From Marinobacterium profundum (lineage in GTDB: Bacteria > Pseudomonadota > Gammaproteobacteria > Pseudomonadales > Balneatricaceae), in the NCBI RefSeq assembly GCF_001528745.1, contig NZ_BCNS01000156.1, positions 1 through 61,011 of the forward strand: 61,011 bases of DNA, given 5' to 3'. Positions within the stretch are counted from its first letter, which is position 1. The number at the start of each line of letters is the position of its first letter. The notes under the pieces were generated by a model, which did not search any database, was not told the origin of the DNA, and saw only the letters and a list, made by a program, of their open reading frames with translations. Position numbers and translations under genes: made by a program. Positions 46,300 to 55,810 of the stretch are shown one piece after another.

Positions 46300-46469
46300 C
46301 GCGCTCTTTGCATCCCTGATATTGCATGCCTGTGACCGTTGACCATGCAGCACGGCGCTATTCTGTGGCCGCATATTCTTTTGCACTGAAAAAGGACGTA
46401 TGATTTATCCCTTTTCGCCAATGGACACAGGCACTTCGCCAAATATTGTCCAGCCAGTCGCAGTGCCTG

Positions 46470-46521
46470 GCAGCCTGTCGGACTTAACACTGATCTACTG
46501 CGGAAAAGCTCGACAGGCTGC
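46470..46521 (+). mobile_element. Internally deleted inverted-repeat element, copy D
   Basis: It keeps GCAGCCTGTCGGACTT, the adjoining 24 bases and the right end CGACAGGCTGC, but lacks 111 bp of the interior. The loss is a multiple of three and preserves the reading frame (LTLIYCGKA joined to RQAA). It lies 41 bases ahead of the alaA start, so it is probably part of that gene's leader or promoter. Confidence 0.75.
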
Positions 46522-46562
46522 TAAAACCAATCGCAACTGCAATGGAGTTCAGGGTTGCAACC

Positions 46563-47777
46563 ATGCCAGTAATCAGAAAATCGAACAAGCTGATCAACGT
46601 CTGCTACGACATCCGCGGCCCTGTTCTGCAGGAAGCCAAGCGGCTTGAAGAAGAAGGCCACCGCATCCTCAAGCTGAATATCGGCAACCCGGCGCCCTGG
46701 GGCTTTGAAGCCCCGGAAGAAATCGTGCAGGACGTCATCCACAATCTGCCATCGGCCCAGGGTTACTGCGACTCCAAGGGACTGTTTTCGGCGCGCAAGG
46801 CCGTTATGCAGGAATCCCAGCGCAAGGGCATTCGCAACGTCACCATCGAAGACATCTACATCGGCAACGGCGTATCCGAACTGATCGTCATGGCCATGCA
46901 GGGCCTGCTGAACGATACCGATGAAATGCTGATTCCCTCGCCCGACTATCCGCTCTGGACCGCAGCTGTGAGCCTGGCCGGCGGCAACCCGATCCATTAC
47001 GTCTGCGACGAACAGGCCGACTGGTTCCCGGATATCGAGGACATGCGCAGCAAGATTACCGAGCGCACCAAGGGAATAGTGGTGATCAACCCCAACAACC
47101 CCACCGGCGCCCTGTACCCGCTGGAGCTGTTGCAGCAGATCATTGATCTGGCCCGTGAGCACGACCTGATCCTGTTTGCCGACGAAATCTACGACAAGAT
47201 TCTGTACGACGGCCACGAGCACACATCCCTCGCCTCCCTGGCGGACGATGTGCTGTGCCTTACCTTTAACGGCCTCTCCAAGACCTACCGTGCCGCCGGC
47301 TTTCGCTCCGGCTGGGTAATCGTCAGCGGCCCCAAGCACAACGCCCGCGATTACATCGAGGGCCTCGACATGCTCGCCAGCATGCGGCTGTGCGCCAACG
47401 TCCCGGCACAGCACGCCATACAGACGGCGCTGGGCGGTTACCAGAGCATCAACGAACTGACTGTTCCGGGCGGGCGCCTGTACGACCAGATGGACAGCGC
47501 CTGGCGCCTGATCAACGAAATCCCGGGGGTTTCCTGCGTCCGCCCCAAGGCCGCCATGTACCTGTTCCCGAAACTGGATCCGCAGATGTACCCGATCCAC
47601 AACGACGAAAAAATGGTACTCGACCTGCTGCAGCAGCAAAAAGTACTGGTGGTACAGGGCAGCGGCTTCAACATGATGGATACACAGCATTTTCGCGTGG
47701 TCTTCCTGCCGCGCCAGGATGAGCTTGAAGATGCCATCGGGCGCCTGGCCGACTTCCTGCGCCTTTACCGGCAGTAA
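46563..47777 (+). CDS. alaA: Alanine aminotransferase AlaA
   Basis: AlaA makes alanine from pyruvate and glutamate using PLP. The 404-residue class I aminotransferase matches AlaA (YfbQ) in length and start (MPVIRKSNKL). It shows NIGNPAPWGFEAPEEI near residue 42, the substrate-binding VINPNNPTGALYP and the PLP-Lys motif NGLSKTYRAAGFRSGW near residue 240. The ATG at 46563 has AGGG eight bases upstream; an in-frame ATG 21 bases earlier is less well placed. Confidence 0.94.
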   Translation: MPVIRKSNKLINVCYDIRGPVLQEAKRLEEEGHRILKLNIGNPAPWGFEAPEEIVQDVIHNLPSAQGYCDSKGLFSARKAVMQESQRKGIRNVTIEDIYIGNGVSELIVMAMQGLLNDTDEMLIPSPDYPLWTAAVSLAGGNPIHYVCDEQADWFPDIEDMRSKITERTKGIVVINPNNPTGALYPLELLQQIIDLAREHDLILFADEIYDKILYDGHEHTSLASLADDVLCLTFNGLSKTYRAAGFRSGWVIVSGPKHNARDYIEGLDMLASMRLCANVPAQHAIQTALGGYQSINELTVPGGRLYDQMDSAWRLINEIPGVSCVRPKAAMYLFPKLDPQMYPIHNDEKMVLDLLQQQKVLVVQGSGFNMMDTQHFRVVFLPRQDELEDAIGRLADFLRLYRQ

Positions 47778-47892
47778 AACTGCCGCCTGAATGCCGGAGA
47801 CTGACCCAGGCGTCATTCTCTGGCATGCTGGGAGACGCACCTACACAATACGGATGAGCAGATCCATCAGAATAATAAGACTGGAAGCCACC

Positions 47893-50163
47893 ATGACCCG
47901 ATTTTTCTGGCGCAACCTGTTCCTGTCGTCCCTGCTGCTGATATGCAGCCAGCTGGGACTGGCGGCAGCCGTAACCGAAGGCCAGGCGCGACAGGCCAGC
48001 ACCGACAAGATCGCCCAGATGAGCGACGGCGAAGTGCGCCAGATGCTGCTCAACCAGCTCGAACAGCAAAGCATTGCCCGCACGCCCAATCCCTACGACG
48101 CCCTGCAAAGCATGCCGGCGCCGACCAACGATTTCGAAAGCCGCCTTGAGCTGCTGCAACAGAGCTTCGATCGCTGGCCCCAGCAGCAACAGCATTTCTG
48201 GGATTCACTTACCGACCAGCGCGGCTGGGACGGTTTCAGCGATCTGATGATCGCCTTCGCGCTGATGCTGCTATCGGGCCTGGCGGTTGAAGGCCTGCTG
48301 GGCTGGAAGCTCAGACGCATGTCGTCCGATATTTCCTGCCAGCAGTGTCAGAGCCTGTCCACCAGCGTGGGTTATCTTTTCCTGCAGGCGGCACTCAACC
48401 TGGTGCGCCTTGGCGCTTTTGTGCTGGGTGCCCTCGCCCTCCCCGTGCTGGCCTATGACCCAGGCACCGGCCTGCGCCCGACCCTGATGGCACTGCTGGT
48501 GGCCGTGAGTATCATCCGCCTGGTCAGTATCCTGTCGCGCTCACTGTTCGCCCCCCATGCCCGCGGCATACGCCCGTTTCGCATGGACTGCGAGAATGCC
48601 CAGAACATCCACCACTGGGTTATCGGCTTCGCCATCGTCTATGTCATCGTTACCCGCGGCCTGTCACTGGTGTACCACCACGGCATTGAAACCATACTGT
48701 CGGCCATTACAGTCCCGCTGGGCGGCCTGCTGCTGAACCTGATCGCCATTACCTTCGTCTGGCATCACCGTCACACCATTACCCGCCTGTTCGCCGATCC
48801 TGAAGCCGACCAGAGCTCATCCATGCGCCAGACACTGCGGCAGAACTGGCCGATGCTGGCCACCCTCTGGCTGATGCTGCTCTGGGGCATCTGGAGCTAC
48901 CATGTCTTTATTGGCAATTACGAAACCGCCCGCAGCGTAGACCCGGTCTGGTGGCTGACACTGGGCTTTATCCTCATCGACCGACTGCTGCACGCCCTGT
49001 TGCAGCGCATGTGCCAGTTCTCATGGCTGCAAAGCCATACCTTCGAGCAGCGCTCACGCAGTTTCATCCGCATCATCCAGAACGGCAGCCGCCTGATCCT
49101 GCTCGGTATGACACTGTTCTTTCTCAGCGAGACTTTCGGCTTTTCGTCCATGTCGATGCTGGAGGAAACCCTGGTGCAGCGCAGCCTGGGCGTCGCTATC
49201 GACATCATGGTCATACTGCTGCTGGCCTATACCTGCTGGCAGGTGATCCAGTCCGCCATCGAGCGGCGCCTGCCCGAACCCCAGAGCGAAGACGCCATTG
49301 CCAGCCTTGAAGGCGAAGGCGGTGCCGCGGGCGCCTCCAGGGCCGAGACCCTGCTGCCACTGGTGCGCAGCTTTACCTCCGTCATTCTGGTGATCGTGGT
49401 CGCCTTAATGGCCCTGAGCGTGACCGGCATAGAGATAGGCCCCTTGCTGGCCGGCGCCGGTGTCGTCGGCATCGCCATCGGCTTTGGTGCCCAGAAGCTG
49501 GTGCAGGACATACTGTCCGGCATATTTTTCCTGCTGGATGATGCCTTTCGCCGCGGCGAATACATCGAGGCCGCTGGCCTTCGCGGCACCGTGGAGCAGA
49601 TTTCACTACGCTCCATGCGCCTGCGGCATCACCTGGGCGCGGTACAAACCATTCCCTACAGCGAAATTGCTACCGTAAAGAACCTGTCACGGGACTGGGT
49701 CACCATGAAGCTCGAGTTCCGCCTGCCCTATGACACCGATATCGAGCAGGTGCGCAAGATCATCAAGAAAATTGGCGTAGCTATGCTCGACGACCCCGAA
49801 ATGGGCCCCCACATACTGCTGCCGCTTAAATCCCAGGGGGTAATGCGGGTCGAGGAGTCAGCCCTTATCTTTCGCATGAAGTTCACCTGCAAGCCCGGCG
49901 AGCAATGGGTTATCCGCCGCGAAGCCTACCGCCAGGTAAAGGATGCGCTGGAAGCCAACGGTATTCGCTTTGCCCACCGTTCAGTGCATGTACTGTTGCC
50001 CGATAGCCCCCCCGCGACCAATGCCGCGGATCCGACAGGTGCGGCTGGCCTTGGCCTGGCGGGCGCAGCCGCAGCACTGGCACTGCATCCAGACCTGTTC
50101 AAGAGCAACCGTATCGACGATGATCATGGCAAAAACCTGTATGACGAAGATGGTTCGGCCTGA
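47893..50163 (+). CDS. Large MscS-family mechanosensitive channel
   Basis: A 756-residue inner-membrane protein with an N-terminal signal-like segment (ending near LGLAAA), a periplasmic helical region (to about 110), about eleven membrane helices and a C-terminal MscS core (about 490-720). The pore helix region reads GAGVVGIAIGFGAQKLVQDILSG, followed by the beta domain GLRGTVEQISLRSMRLR. Size and layout resemble YbiO-type channels. It probably releases solutes during osmotic downshock. The extra C-terminal 40 residues are Ala/Gly-rich. It lies 96 bp upstream of the glycosyltransferase operon on the same strand. Confidence 0.88.
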   Translation: MTRFFWRNLFLSSLLLICSQLGLAAAVTEGQARQASTDKIAQMSDGEVRQMLLNQLEQQSIARTPNPYDALQSMPAPTNDFESRLELLQQSFDRWPQQQQHFWDSLTDQRGWDGFSDLMIAFALMLLSGLAVEGLLGWKLRRMSSDISCQQCQSLSTSVGYLFLQAALNLVRLGAFVLGALALPVLAYDPGTGLRPTLMALLVAVSIIRLVSILSRSLFAPHARGIRPFRMDCENAQNIHHWVIGFAIVYVIVTRGLSLVYHHGIETILSAITVPLGGLLLNLIAITFVWHHRHTITRLFADPEADQSSSMRQTLRQNWPMLATLWLMLLWGIWSYHVFIGNYETARSVDPVWWLTLGFILIDRLLHALLQRMCQFSWLQSHTFEQRSRSFIRIIQNGSRLILLGMTLFFLSETFGFSSMSMLEETLVQRSLGVAIDIMVILLLAYTCWQVIQSAIERRLPEPQSEDAIASLEGEGGAAGASRAETLLPLVRSFTSVILVIVVALMALSVTGIEIGPLLAGAGVVGIAIGFGAQKLVQDILSGIFFLLDDAFRRGEYIEAAGLRGTVEQISLRSMRLRHHLGAVQTIPYSEIATVKNLSRDWVTMKLEFRLPYDTDIEQVRKIIKKIGVAMLDDPEMGPHILLPLKSQGVMRVEESALIFRMKFTCKPGEQWVIRREAYRQVKDALEANGIRFAHRSVHVLLPDSPPATNAADPTGAAGLGLAGAAAALALHPDLFKSNRIDDDHGKNLYDEDGSA

Positions 50164-50259
50164 GCCAGACCCCCGTCGTACCGGCCACGGCTATACAAGC
50201 CCTTAGCCGGTGCATTACTATGGCCGCCAGAAATGGACGCAGCTGCATAAGGCAATAGT

Positions 50260-51438
50260 TTGAAAAACCGTCGCTTGCTGATCTACAGCCATGATTCCTT
50301 CGGTCTTGGCCACCTGCGCCGCTGCCGCGCGCTGGCCCATGCCATGGTGGATGCCTACAAGGGACTTTCGGTGCTAATCATGACCGGATCCCCCATCATC
50401 GGCCGCTTTGACTTCAAGGCCCGGGTCGATTTCGTGCGTATCCCAGGCGTTATCAAGCTGCACAATGGCGATTACACCTCGCTTGCGCTGCACATCGACC
50501 TGGCCGACACCCTGGCGCTGCGCGAAAGCATTATCCTGAATACCACCAAGGCATTTGCCCCGGATATTTTCCTGGTCGACAAGGAGCCTTTGGGCCTCAA
50601 GGGCGAAGTGCACTCGACACTGGAAATGCTCAAGGACACGCCAACCCGCACCATACTGGGTCTGCGCGATGTCATGGATGCACCGGATCTGCTGACGGCC
50701 GAGTGGCACAAGAAGGGCATTTTTGGCGAGCTGGAACGTCTCTATGACGAACTCTGGGTCTATGGCCCCCGTGCCATGGGCAACCCTCTGCACAGCCTGC
50801 CGATCGATGCCGCCACTATGGAGAGGATGCGCTATACCGGCTATCTGCGTCGCGAAATTCCCGAGGTCGCCAATACCGTCGACTCCGCCTCCCCCGAGCA
50901 GCCCTACATGCTGGTAACACCCGGTGGCGGTGGCGATGGCATCGAGATGACCGACTGGGTACTGCGCGCTTACGAATCCGGCGTCCAACTTCCCTGGCGT
51001 GCCCTTTTTGTACTAGGCCCCTTTATGCCCCAGGCCGAACGCCAGCAGTTTTTGCACCGTGCCGACGCCCTGCCCAATGTCGACATGATTACCTTTGATG
51101 CACAGCTTGAACGCCTAATGGCCAACGCCAGCGCCGTCGTTGCGATGGGCGGCTACAACACCTTTTGCGAGATCCTGTCCCTCGACCGCCCGGCACTGAT
51201 CCTGCCACGCAGCTTCCCGCGCAAGGAGCAGCTAATACGGGCGCAAAATGCCGCCGCGCTGAACCTGATTAGCCTGGTGGATGCCGACGGTGAACGCTCC
51301 ACCACCGAAATGGTTGAGGCCCTGCTACAGCTGCCGCAACAACCACCCCCAGGCGTTGCCGACAAGGCCGAGTGGCTTGGAGGCCTGGACAGTGTCACCG
51401 AGCGTATCGGCGAGCTGTTCGAGCAGGCGCCGCAATGA
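50260..51438 (+). CDS. COG4671-type predicted glycosyltransferase (first paralogue)
   Basis: A 392-residue protein of the COG4671 group, with a GT-B fold related to MurG-like transferases. The N-terminal motif SFGLGHLRRCRAL lies near residue 14, TPGGGGDG near residue 222 at the start of the second domain, and VVAMGGYNTFCEIL near residue 290 matches the nucleotide-sugar binding region. No membrane segment is seen, so it acts in the cytoplasm. It starts with TTG preceded by AAGG. It overlaps the next gene by ATGA and is the first of six genes. Donor and acceptor are unknown. Confidence 0.82.
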   Translation: MKNRRLLIYSHDSFGLGHLRRCRALAHAMVDAYKGLSVLIMTGSPIIGRFDFKARVDFVRIPGVIKLHNGDYTSLALHIDLADTLALRESIILNTTKAFAPDIFLVDKEPLGLKGEVHSTLEMLKDTPTRTILGLRDVMDAPDLLTAEWHKKGIFGELERLYDELWVYGPRAMGNPLHSLPIDAATMERMRYTGYLRREIPEVANTVDSASPEQPYMLVTPGGGGDGIEMTDWVLRAYESGVQLPWRALFVLGPFMPQAERQQFLHRADALPNVDMITFDAQLERLMANASAVVAMGGYNTFCEILSLDRPALILPRSFPRKEQLIRAQNAAALNLISLVDADGERSTTEMVEALLQLPQQPPPGVADKAEWLGGLDSVTERIGELFEQAPQ

Positions 51439-52601
51439 ACACACAAGGCAAAGCCCCCGCACGAGTACTGTTCTACGTACAGCACCTGCTGGGTGTGGGC
51501 CATCTGCGCCGCGCCGCGCTATTGTGCGAAGCCCTGGTCGAGGCGGGCCTTGATGTGCAGATGGTACTGGGCGGAGAGCCGGTACCCTCGATCAGTTTTG
51601 ACGGCGCTCACTGCCATTACCTCAGCGCCATCCGGGTAGAAAATGCCGACTTCGCCACCCTGGTAGACGCTACCGGCAAGCCACTCAGCGATGCCACCCG
51701 CAGCGCCCGCCGCGAGCAGCTACTGGCTCTGGCGGCGCAGATCCAGCCCGATGCCATCATTACCGAACTGTTTCCCTTTGGCCGTCGCCAGATGCGCTTC
51801 GAGTTGCGCCCGCTGCTCGACTGGGCACAGCAGCAAAAGCCGCGGCCCAAGCTGGTTTGCTCCCTGCGCGACATAGTGCAAAAGCGCAGCCCGGAGCGGG
51901 AAGAAGAAACTCTGCAACTGATCAACCGTCACTACAGCCGCGTCTGGGCCCACGGCGATCCGCACTTCGCGCCACTGGATGCCAGCTACGGCCTGACACC
52001 CCAGCTAAGCCCGCGCCTGCATTACACCGGCTATATTGCCCCCGCCGCACCTGCACCCCGACCACGCCGCGGTGTTATCGTATCGGCCGGTGGCGGTGCC
52101 GTCGGCCTGCGCCTGCTGCAGGCGGCCATAGAAGCACACCGTGCCGGCCTGTTGCCGAATCGCCCCTGGACGCTAATCGCCGGGCCCAATCTGCCGCAGG
52201 CAGATTTCGATCAACTGCAACAGTCACTGCACTCGTCTGAGCTGGAGCTGGTGCGCTTTTGCAGCGACTTTATCAGCCGCCTGGCAGGCGCTGAGCTGTC
52301 CATATCCCAGGCAGGCTACAACACGGTAATGGACCTGCTGGTCAGCCAGGTACCGGCGGTGGTCGTGCCCTATATCGGCAGCGGCGAAACCGAACAGATC
52401 AGCCGCGCACGCCAGCTGGCAGAGGCCGGGCGCGTCAGCATCGCCGATGAAACCGGGCTCTGCGCCCAGAGCCTCAGCCAGGCGGCGCAACTGGCGCTAA
52501 ATGCAGGACAACAGGATGACCGCTCGCCAGAACTGCGCCTAGATGGCGCCCGCAACGCCGCCGCCGATCTGCTCCGGCTGCTAACAGGCTCCCAGGCATG
52601 A
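51435..52601 (+). CDS. COG4671-type predicted glycosyltransferase (second paralogue)
   Basis: A 388-residue paralogue of the preceding gene: LLGVGHLRRAALL near residue 18, VSAGGGAVGLRLL near residue 215, SISQAGYNTVMDLL near residue 290 and GSGETEQISRARQL. The shared GHLRR and GYNT motifs suggest that the two arose by duplication and may act in turn or as a heteromer. It overlaps both neighbours by 4 bp, so the first three genes are translationally coupled. Confidence 0.82.
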   Translation: MNTQGKAPARVLFYVQHLLGVGHLRRAALLCEALVEAGLDVQMVLGGEPVPSISFDGAHCHYLSAIRVENADFATLVDATGKPLSDATRSARREQLLALAAQIQPDAIITELFPFGRRQMRFELRPLLDWAQQQKPRPKLVCSLRDIVQKRSPEREEETLQLINRHYSRVWAHGDPHFAPLDASYGLTPQLSPRLHYTGYIAPAAPAPRPRRGVIVSAGGGAVGLRLLQAAIEAHRAGLLPNRPWTLIAGPNLPQADFDQLQQSLHSSELELVRFCSDFISRLAGAELSISQAGYNTVMDLLVSQVPAVVVPYIGSGETEQISRARQLAEAGRVSIADETGLCAQSLSQAAQLALNAGQQDDRSPELRLDGARNAAADLLRLLTGSQA

Positions 52602-53341
52602 CCTCCTGGCAGGCACTGCAACAGGAACTGGATCAATGGCACGAGCCTGCCACCTTCTGGTGGCGCGATGACGATGCCATCGCCCCGGGCGCTGCGCTAG
52701 ACCACCTGTTAGCCCTCAGTAACCGGCATGGCATCGACCTGAGTCTGGCGGTCATTCCCGCCCTGTGCACCGAGGCACTGGCCCTGCGCCTGAGCACAGA
52801 GCCTCGCGCCTGGGTGCTGCAGCACGGCTACGATCACCGCCCCTACGCAGCCCCCGGCGAGCGCAAACGCGAGCTCGGTGGCCCAAGGCCCAGGGATGAA
52901 ATCCTGCAGCAACTGCACACCGGCCAACAACGACTGACACAGCTGTTTGGCGCCCAGGCGCTGGATATACTGGTACCGCCCTGGAACCGCATTGATGCCG
53001 ACCTGCTGCCCCTGCTGCCAGGACTGGGCTATCGACGCCTGTCGGTACTGGGCCCGCGACCGGCTGAACCTGTGGGCCCGCTGCAGATCAATGTCCATAT
53101 CGATATTATCGACTGGCAGGCGCGACGCTTCGCCGGCACTGAAGCTGTGCTCAAGCGCATTATTGCCAACCTGGAAGCACGCAGGCAGGGACTGGTGGAT
53201 GCCACCGAGCCCTGCGGCCTTATGACGCACCACCTGGATCATGATCCGGATTGCTGGGCCTTCCTTGAGCAGCTAACCCGCACACTGACAGCGTCCTCCC
53301 AGGTTCGCTGGGTTGAAGGCCCCGCCCTGCTGACCGCCTGA
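52598..53341 (+). CDS. Polysaccharide deacetylase-like protein
   Basis: A 247-residue protein with a deacetylase-type (NodB-like) pattern: WWRDDDAIAPG near residue 22 carrying the metal/base Asp residues, VLQHGYDHRPYA near residue 75 giving the His pair, and VPPWNRID near residue 127. The C-terminal THHLDHD may supply the last catalytic His. No signal peptide is seen, so it would act on a cytoplasmic intermediate, which is unusual for this superfamily. It overlaps the upstream gene by ATGA. Confidence 0.72.
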   Translation: MTSWQALQQELDQWHEPATFWWRDDDAIAPGAALDHLLALSNRHGIDLSLAVIPALCTEALALRLSTEPRAWVLQHGYDHRPYAAPGERKRELGGPRPRDEILQQLHTGQQRLTQLFGAQALDILVPPWNRIDADLLPLLPGLGYRRLSVLGPRPAEPVGPLQINVHIDIIDWQARRFAGTEAVLKRIIANLEARRQGLVDATEPCGLMTHHLDHDPDCWAFLEQLTRTLTASSQVRWVEGPALLTA

Positions 53342-53381
53342 GTGGCGGCTTTGTAAAGTTCTGGCCATGAAGGAGTACCGT

Positions 53382-54662
53382 TTGAGCCAACAGATCACCC
53401 TCGTCCTTAAAGGCTATCCACGCCTGTCGGAAACCTTTATAGCCCAGGAAATACGTGCCCTGGAGCTGCGAGGCATGAAGATTACCCTGGCTTCCCTGCG
53501 CCACCCCACCGACAAGGCCACCCACCCGATACACGACGAAATTCAGGCACCGGTGCTTTACCTGCCCGAATACTTGCACCAGGAACCCCTGCGGGTACTC
53601 AAGGGGTGGTGGCAGGTGCGGCTTAAGCCAGGCTATCGCAGCTGTATGCGGCGCTGGTGGCAGGACTTCAGGCGCGATCGCAGCCGCAATCGCCTGCGAC
53701 GCCTGGGCCAGGCCCTGGTACTGGCCGCAGAATTGCCGCCTGGTACCGAGCAACTCTACGCCCACTTTCTGCACACGCCAGCCTCAGTCACACGCTACTG
53801 CGCCCTGCTCACCGAACTGCCGTGGAGCGCCTCGGCCCACGCCAAGGACATTTGGACCAGCGAGACCTGGGAACTGCAGGAGAAGCTTGCAGAACTTGCC
53901 TGGCTAGCCACCTGCACCGGCGCCAATCACGAGTATTTGCAGGGACTGGCGGCCGATCCATCAAGGGTACATCTGGTCTACCACGGGCTGGATTTTCGCC
54001 GTTTTTCGGCCCTGCCCAATACTGCCCAGCTGCGGGACGCGCGTAACCCTGAAGATCCGGTACGACTGGTTTCGGTGGGCCGCGCCGTCGCCAAGAAAGG
54101 TTATGACGACCTGCTGAACGCGCTGGCTGCACTGCCTGCCGATTGCGCCTGGCAACTGACCCATATCGGTGGCGGCCCACTCCTGAGCCGCCTCAAACAG
54201 CAGGCAGAAGAACTTGGCATAGGCGAGCGCATCCAGTGGCTCGGCGCCCTGCCCCAAACCGAAGTGCTGGAAAACTATCGCTCCTCGGATCTGTTCGTGC
54301 TGGCCAGCAAGATCGTCGATGATGGCGATCGCGATGGCCTGCCCAATGTGCTGATGGAAGCCCAGAGCCAGGGGCTTTGCTGCCTGAGCACAACGATCTC
54401 CGGCATTCCCGAGCTGATCGAGCACCAGCGCACCGGCTGGCTGGTCGGCCCCGCCGATGCGCCCGAGTTGTCGAATGCGCTGCAGCTGCTGCTGCAAGAT
54501 CCTGCGCTGCGCACCCGTCTGGGCCAGGCCGGCCAGCAACGTGTCCAGCAGGTCTTTAATGTCGAGCGCGGTATTGATCAACTGGCAACACTGTTTGATC
54601 TGCCAAGCGCGCCAGCCAACAGCAAAACCGCAACCGTCCAGCACTGCGACTGCGATCACTGA
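53382..54662 (+). CDS. Family 4 glycosyltransferase (WcaL-like)
   Basis: A 426-residue GT4 retaining glycosyltransferase. The N-terminus KGYPRLSETFIAQEIRALE is typical of WcaL-type exopolysaccharide transferases. The second domain begins SVGRAVAKKGYDDLL near residue 232, and the sugar-nucleotide site reads GLPNVLMEAQSQG near residue 320. A perfect AAGGAG lies six bases before the TTG at 53382, which makes it a better start than the ATG at 53367, which precedes that ribosome-binding site. It follows the deacetylase-like gene by about 40 bp. Confidence 0.86.
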   Translation: MSQQITLVLKGYPRLSETFIAQEIRALELRGMKITLASLRHPTDKATHPIHDEIQAPVLYLPEYLHQEPLRVLKGWWQVRLKPGYRSCMRRWWQDFRRDRSRNRLRRLGQALVLAAELPPGTEQLYAHFLHTPASVTRYCALLTELPWSASAHAKDIWTSETWELQEKLAELAWLATCTGANHEYLQGLAADPSRVHLVYHGLDFRRFSALPNTAQLRDARNPEDPVRLVSVGRAVAKKGYDDLLNALAALPADCAWQLTHIGGGPLLSRLKQQAEELGIGERIQWLGALPQTEVLENYRSSDLFVLASKIVDDGDRDGLPNVLMEAQSQGLCCLSTTISGIPELIEHQRTGWLVGPADAPELSNALQLLLQDPALRTRLGQAGQQRVQQVFNVERGIDQLATLFDLPSAPANSKTATVQHCDCDH

Positions 54663-54667
54663 GCCTT

Positions 54668-55810
54668 ATGCCTTCCCCTGTCGCCTTCTACGCGCCACTC
54701 AAGGCCCCCAGCCATGCCACCCCCTCCGGCGACCGCTTGCTGGCCCGGCTGCTCATGAGCGCGCTGGGGGAAGCAGGTTTTGATGTACGTCTGGCCAGCG
54801 CCCTGCGCAGCCGTGACGCCAGTGGCGACCCGGTGCGCCAACTGCGCATGGCACAGCTGGGCGAACAGTTGGCGACACGCCTGATCCGGCACTGGCAACG
54901 CCAGCAATGGCGCCCCAGACTCTGGTTTACCTACCATCTGTACTACAAGGCGCCGGACTGGATTGGCCCCGCCGTCTGCCGACAACTTGGCATTCCCTAT
55001 GTCTGCGCCGAAGCCTCCTGGGCTGCCAGCCGCGCCCTGGGCCCCTGGGCGCTATCGCATCAGAGCGTTGGCGATGCGCTGCATCTGGCACAACGCATCT
55101 TTACCCTTAACCCCACCGATATCGACGGCCTTGAGGCTTGCCTGGGCCCACAGGCCCCCATCGTCAACCTCAACCCCTTTATTGACCTTGATGCCCAAGC
55201 CATCTCCTGCGTCGACAAAGCCGCCCTGGCCAGACGCTGGCAGCTGAACGCCGACAAACCCTGGCTGATCAGCGTGGCCATGATGCGCTCTGGCGACAAG
55301 CTGGCATCCTACCGCATACTGGCGGCAAGCCTTGCGCAACTGCACAGCGACGCCCAGCTGCTGATAGTCGGAGATGGCAGTGCCCGCAATGAGGTGCTGG
55401 CGGCCTTTGGCCAGCAGGATTCGTCGAACCAGCAGGCCCGCGTGCGCTTTTTGGGCCGACTCTCGCCCGCTGAGCTGACGCCCCTGCTCAGGGCTGCAGA
55501 TCTCATGGTCTGGCCTGCGGTGAACGAAGCCTTTGGCATGGCACTGCTGGAGGCACAGGCCCAGGGCCTGCCGGTGATTGCCGGCAACGAAAGGGGCGTG
55601 GCGGCGGTGGTGCATCACAACCGTACCGGCCAGCTGGTTCCCCCGCGGGATCCAGGCGCACTGGCCCAGGCCCTGGATTTGGCCCTGGCACAGCCTGCGC
55701 TGCGCCAGCAATGGCGGGACGCCAGTCTGGCCACTGTTCGCCAACAGCACTCTCTACAATCTGCCGCCGCCGTGCTGCGCACCGAACTGGAGCCGCTCAT
55801 TCATGCCTAA
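54668..55810 (+). CDS. Family 4 glycosyltransferase
   Basis: A 380-residue GT4 transferase. N-terminal SHATPSGDRLLARLLMSAL is characteristic of an acceptor-binding loop. The second domain shows WLISVAMMRSGDKLASY, LLIVGDGSARNE and the catalytic E-x7-E region NEAFGMALLEAQAQG near residue 280. It starts five bases after the previous stop and overlaps the following phosphatase gene by 8 bp. The substrate is unknown. Confidence 0.84.
   Translation: MPSPVAFYAPLKAPSHATPSGDRLLARLLMSALGEAGFDVRLASALRSRDASGDPVRQLRMAQLGEQLATRLIRHWQRQQWRPRLWFTYHLYYKAPDWIGPAVCRQLGIPYVCAEASWAASRALGPWALSHQSVGDALHLAQRIFTLNPTDIDGLEACLGPQAPIVNLNPFIDLDAQAISCVDKAALARRWQLNADKPWLISVAMMRSGDKLASYRILAASLAQLHSDAQLLIVGDGSARNEVLAAFGQQDSSNQQARVRFLGRLSPAELTPLLRAADLMVWPAVNEAFGMALLEAQAQGLPVIAGNERGVAAVVHHNRTGQLVPPRDPGALAQALDLALAQPALRQQWRDASLATVRQQHSLQSAAAVLRTELEPLIHA

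Noticed and set aside
46521-47840. 439-codon open frame opposite alaA
   Set aside because: Shadow of AlaA, and it runs into the repeat element; no family match.
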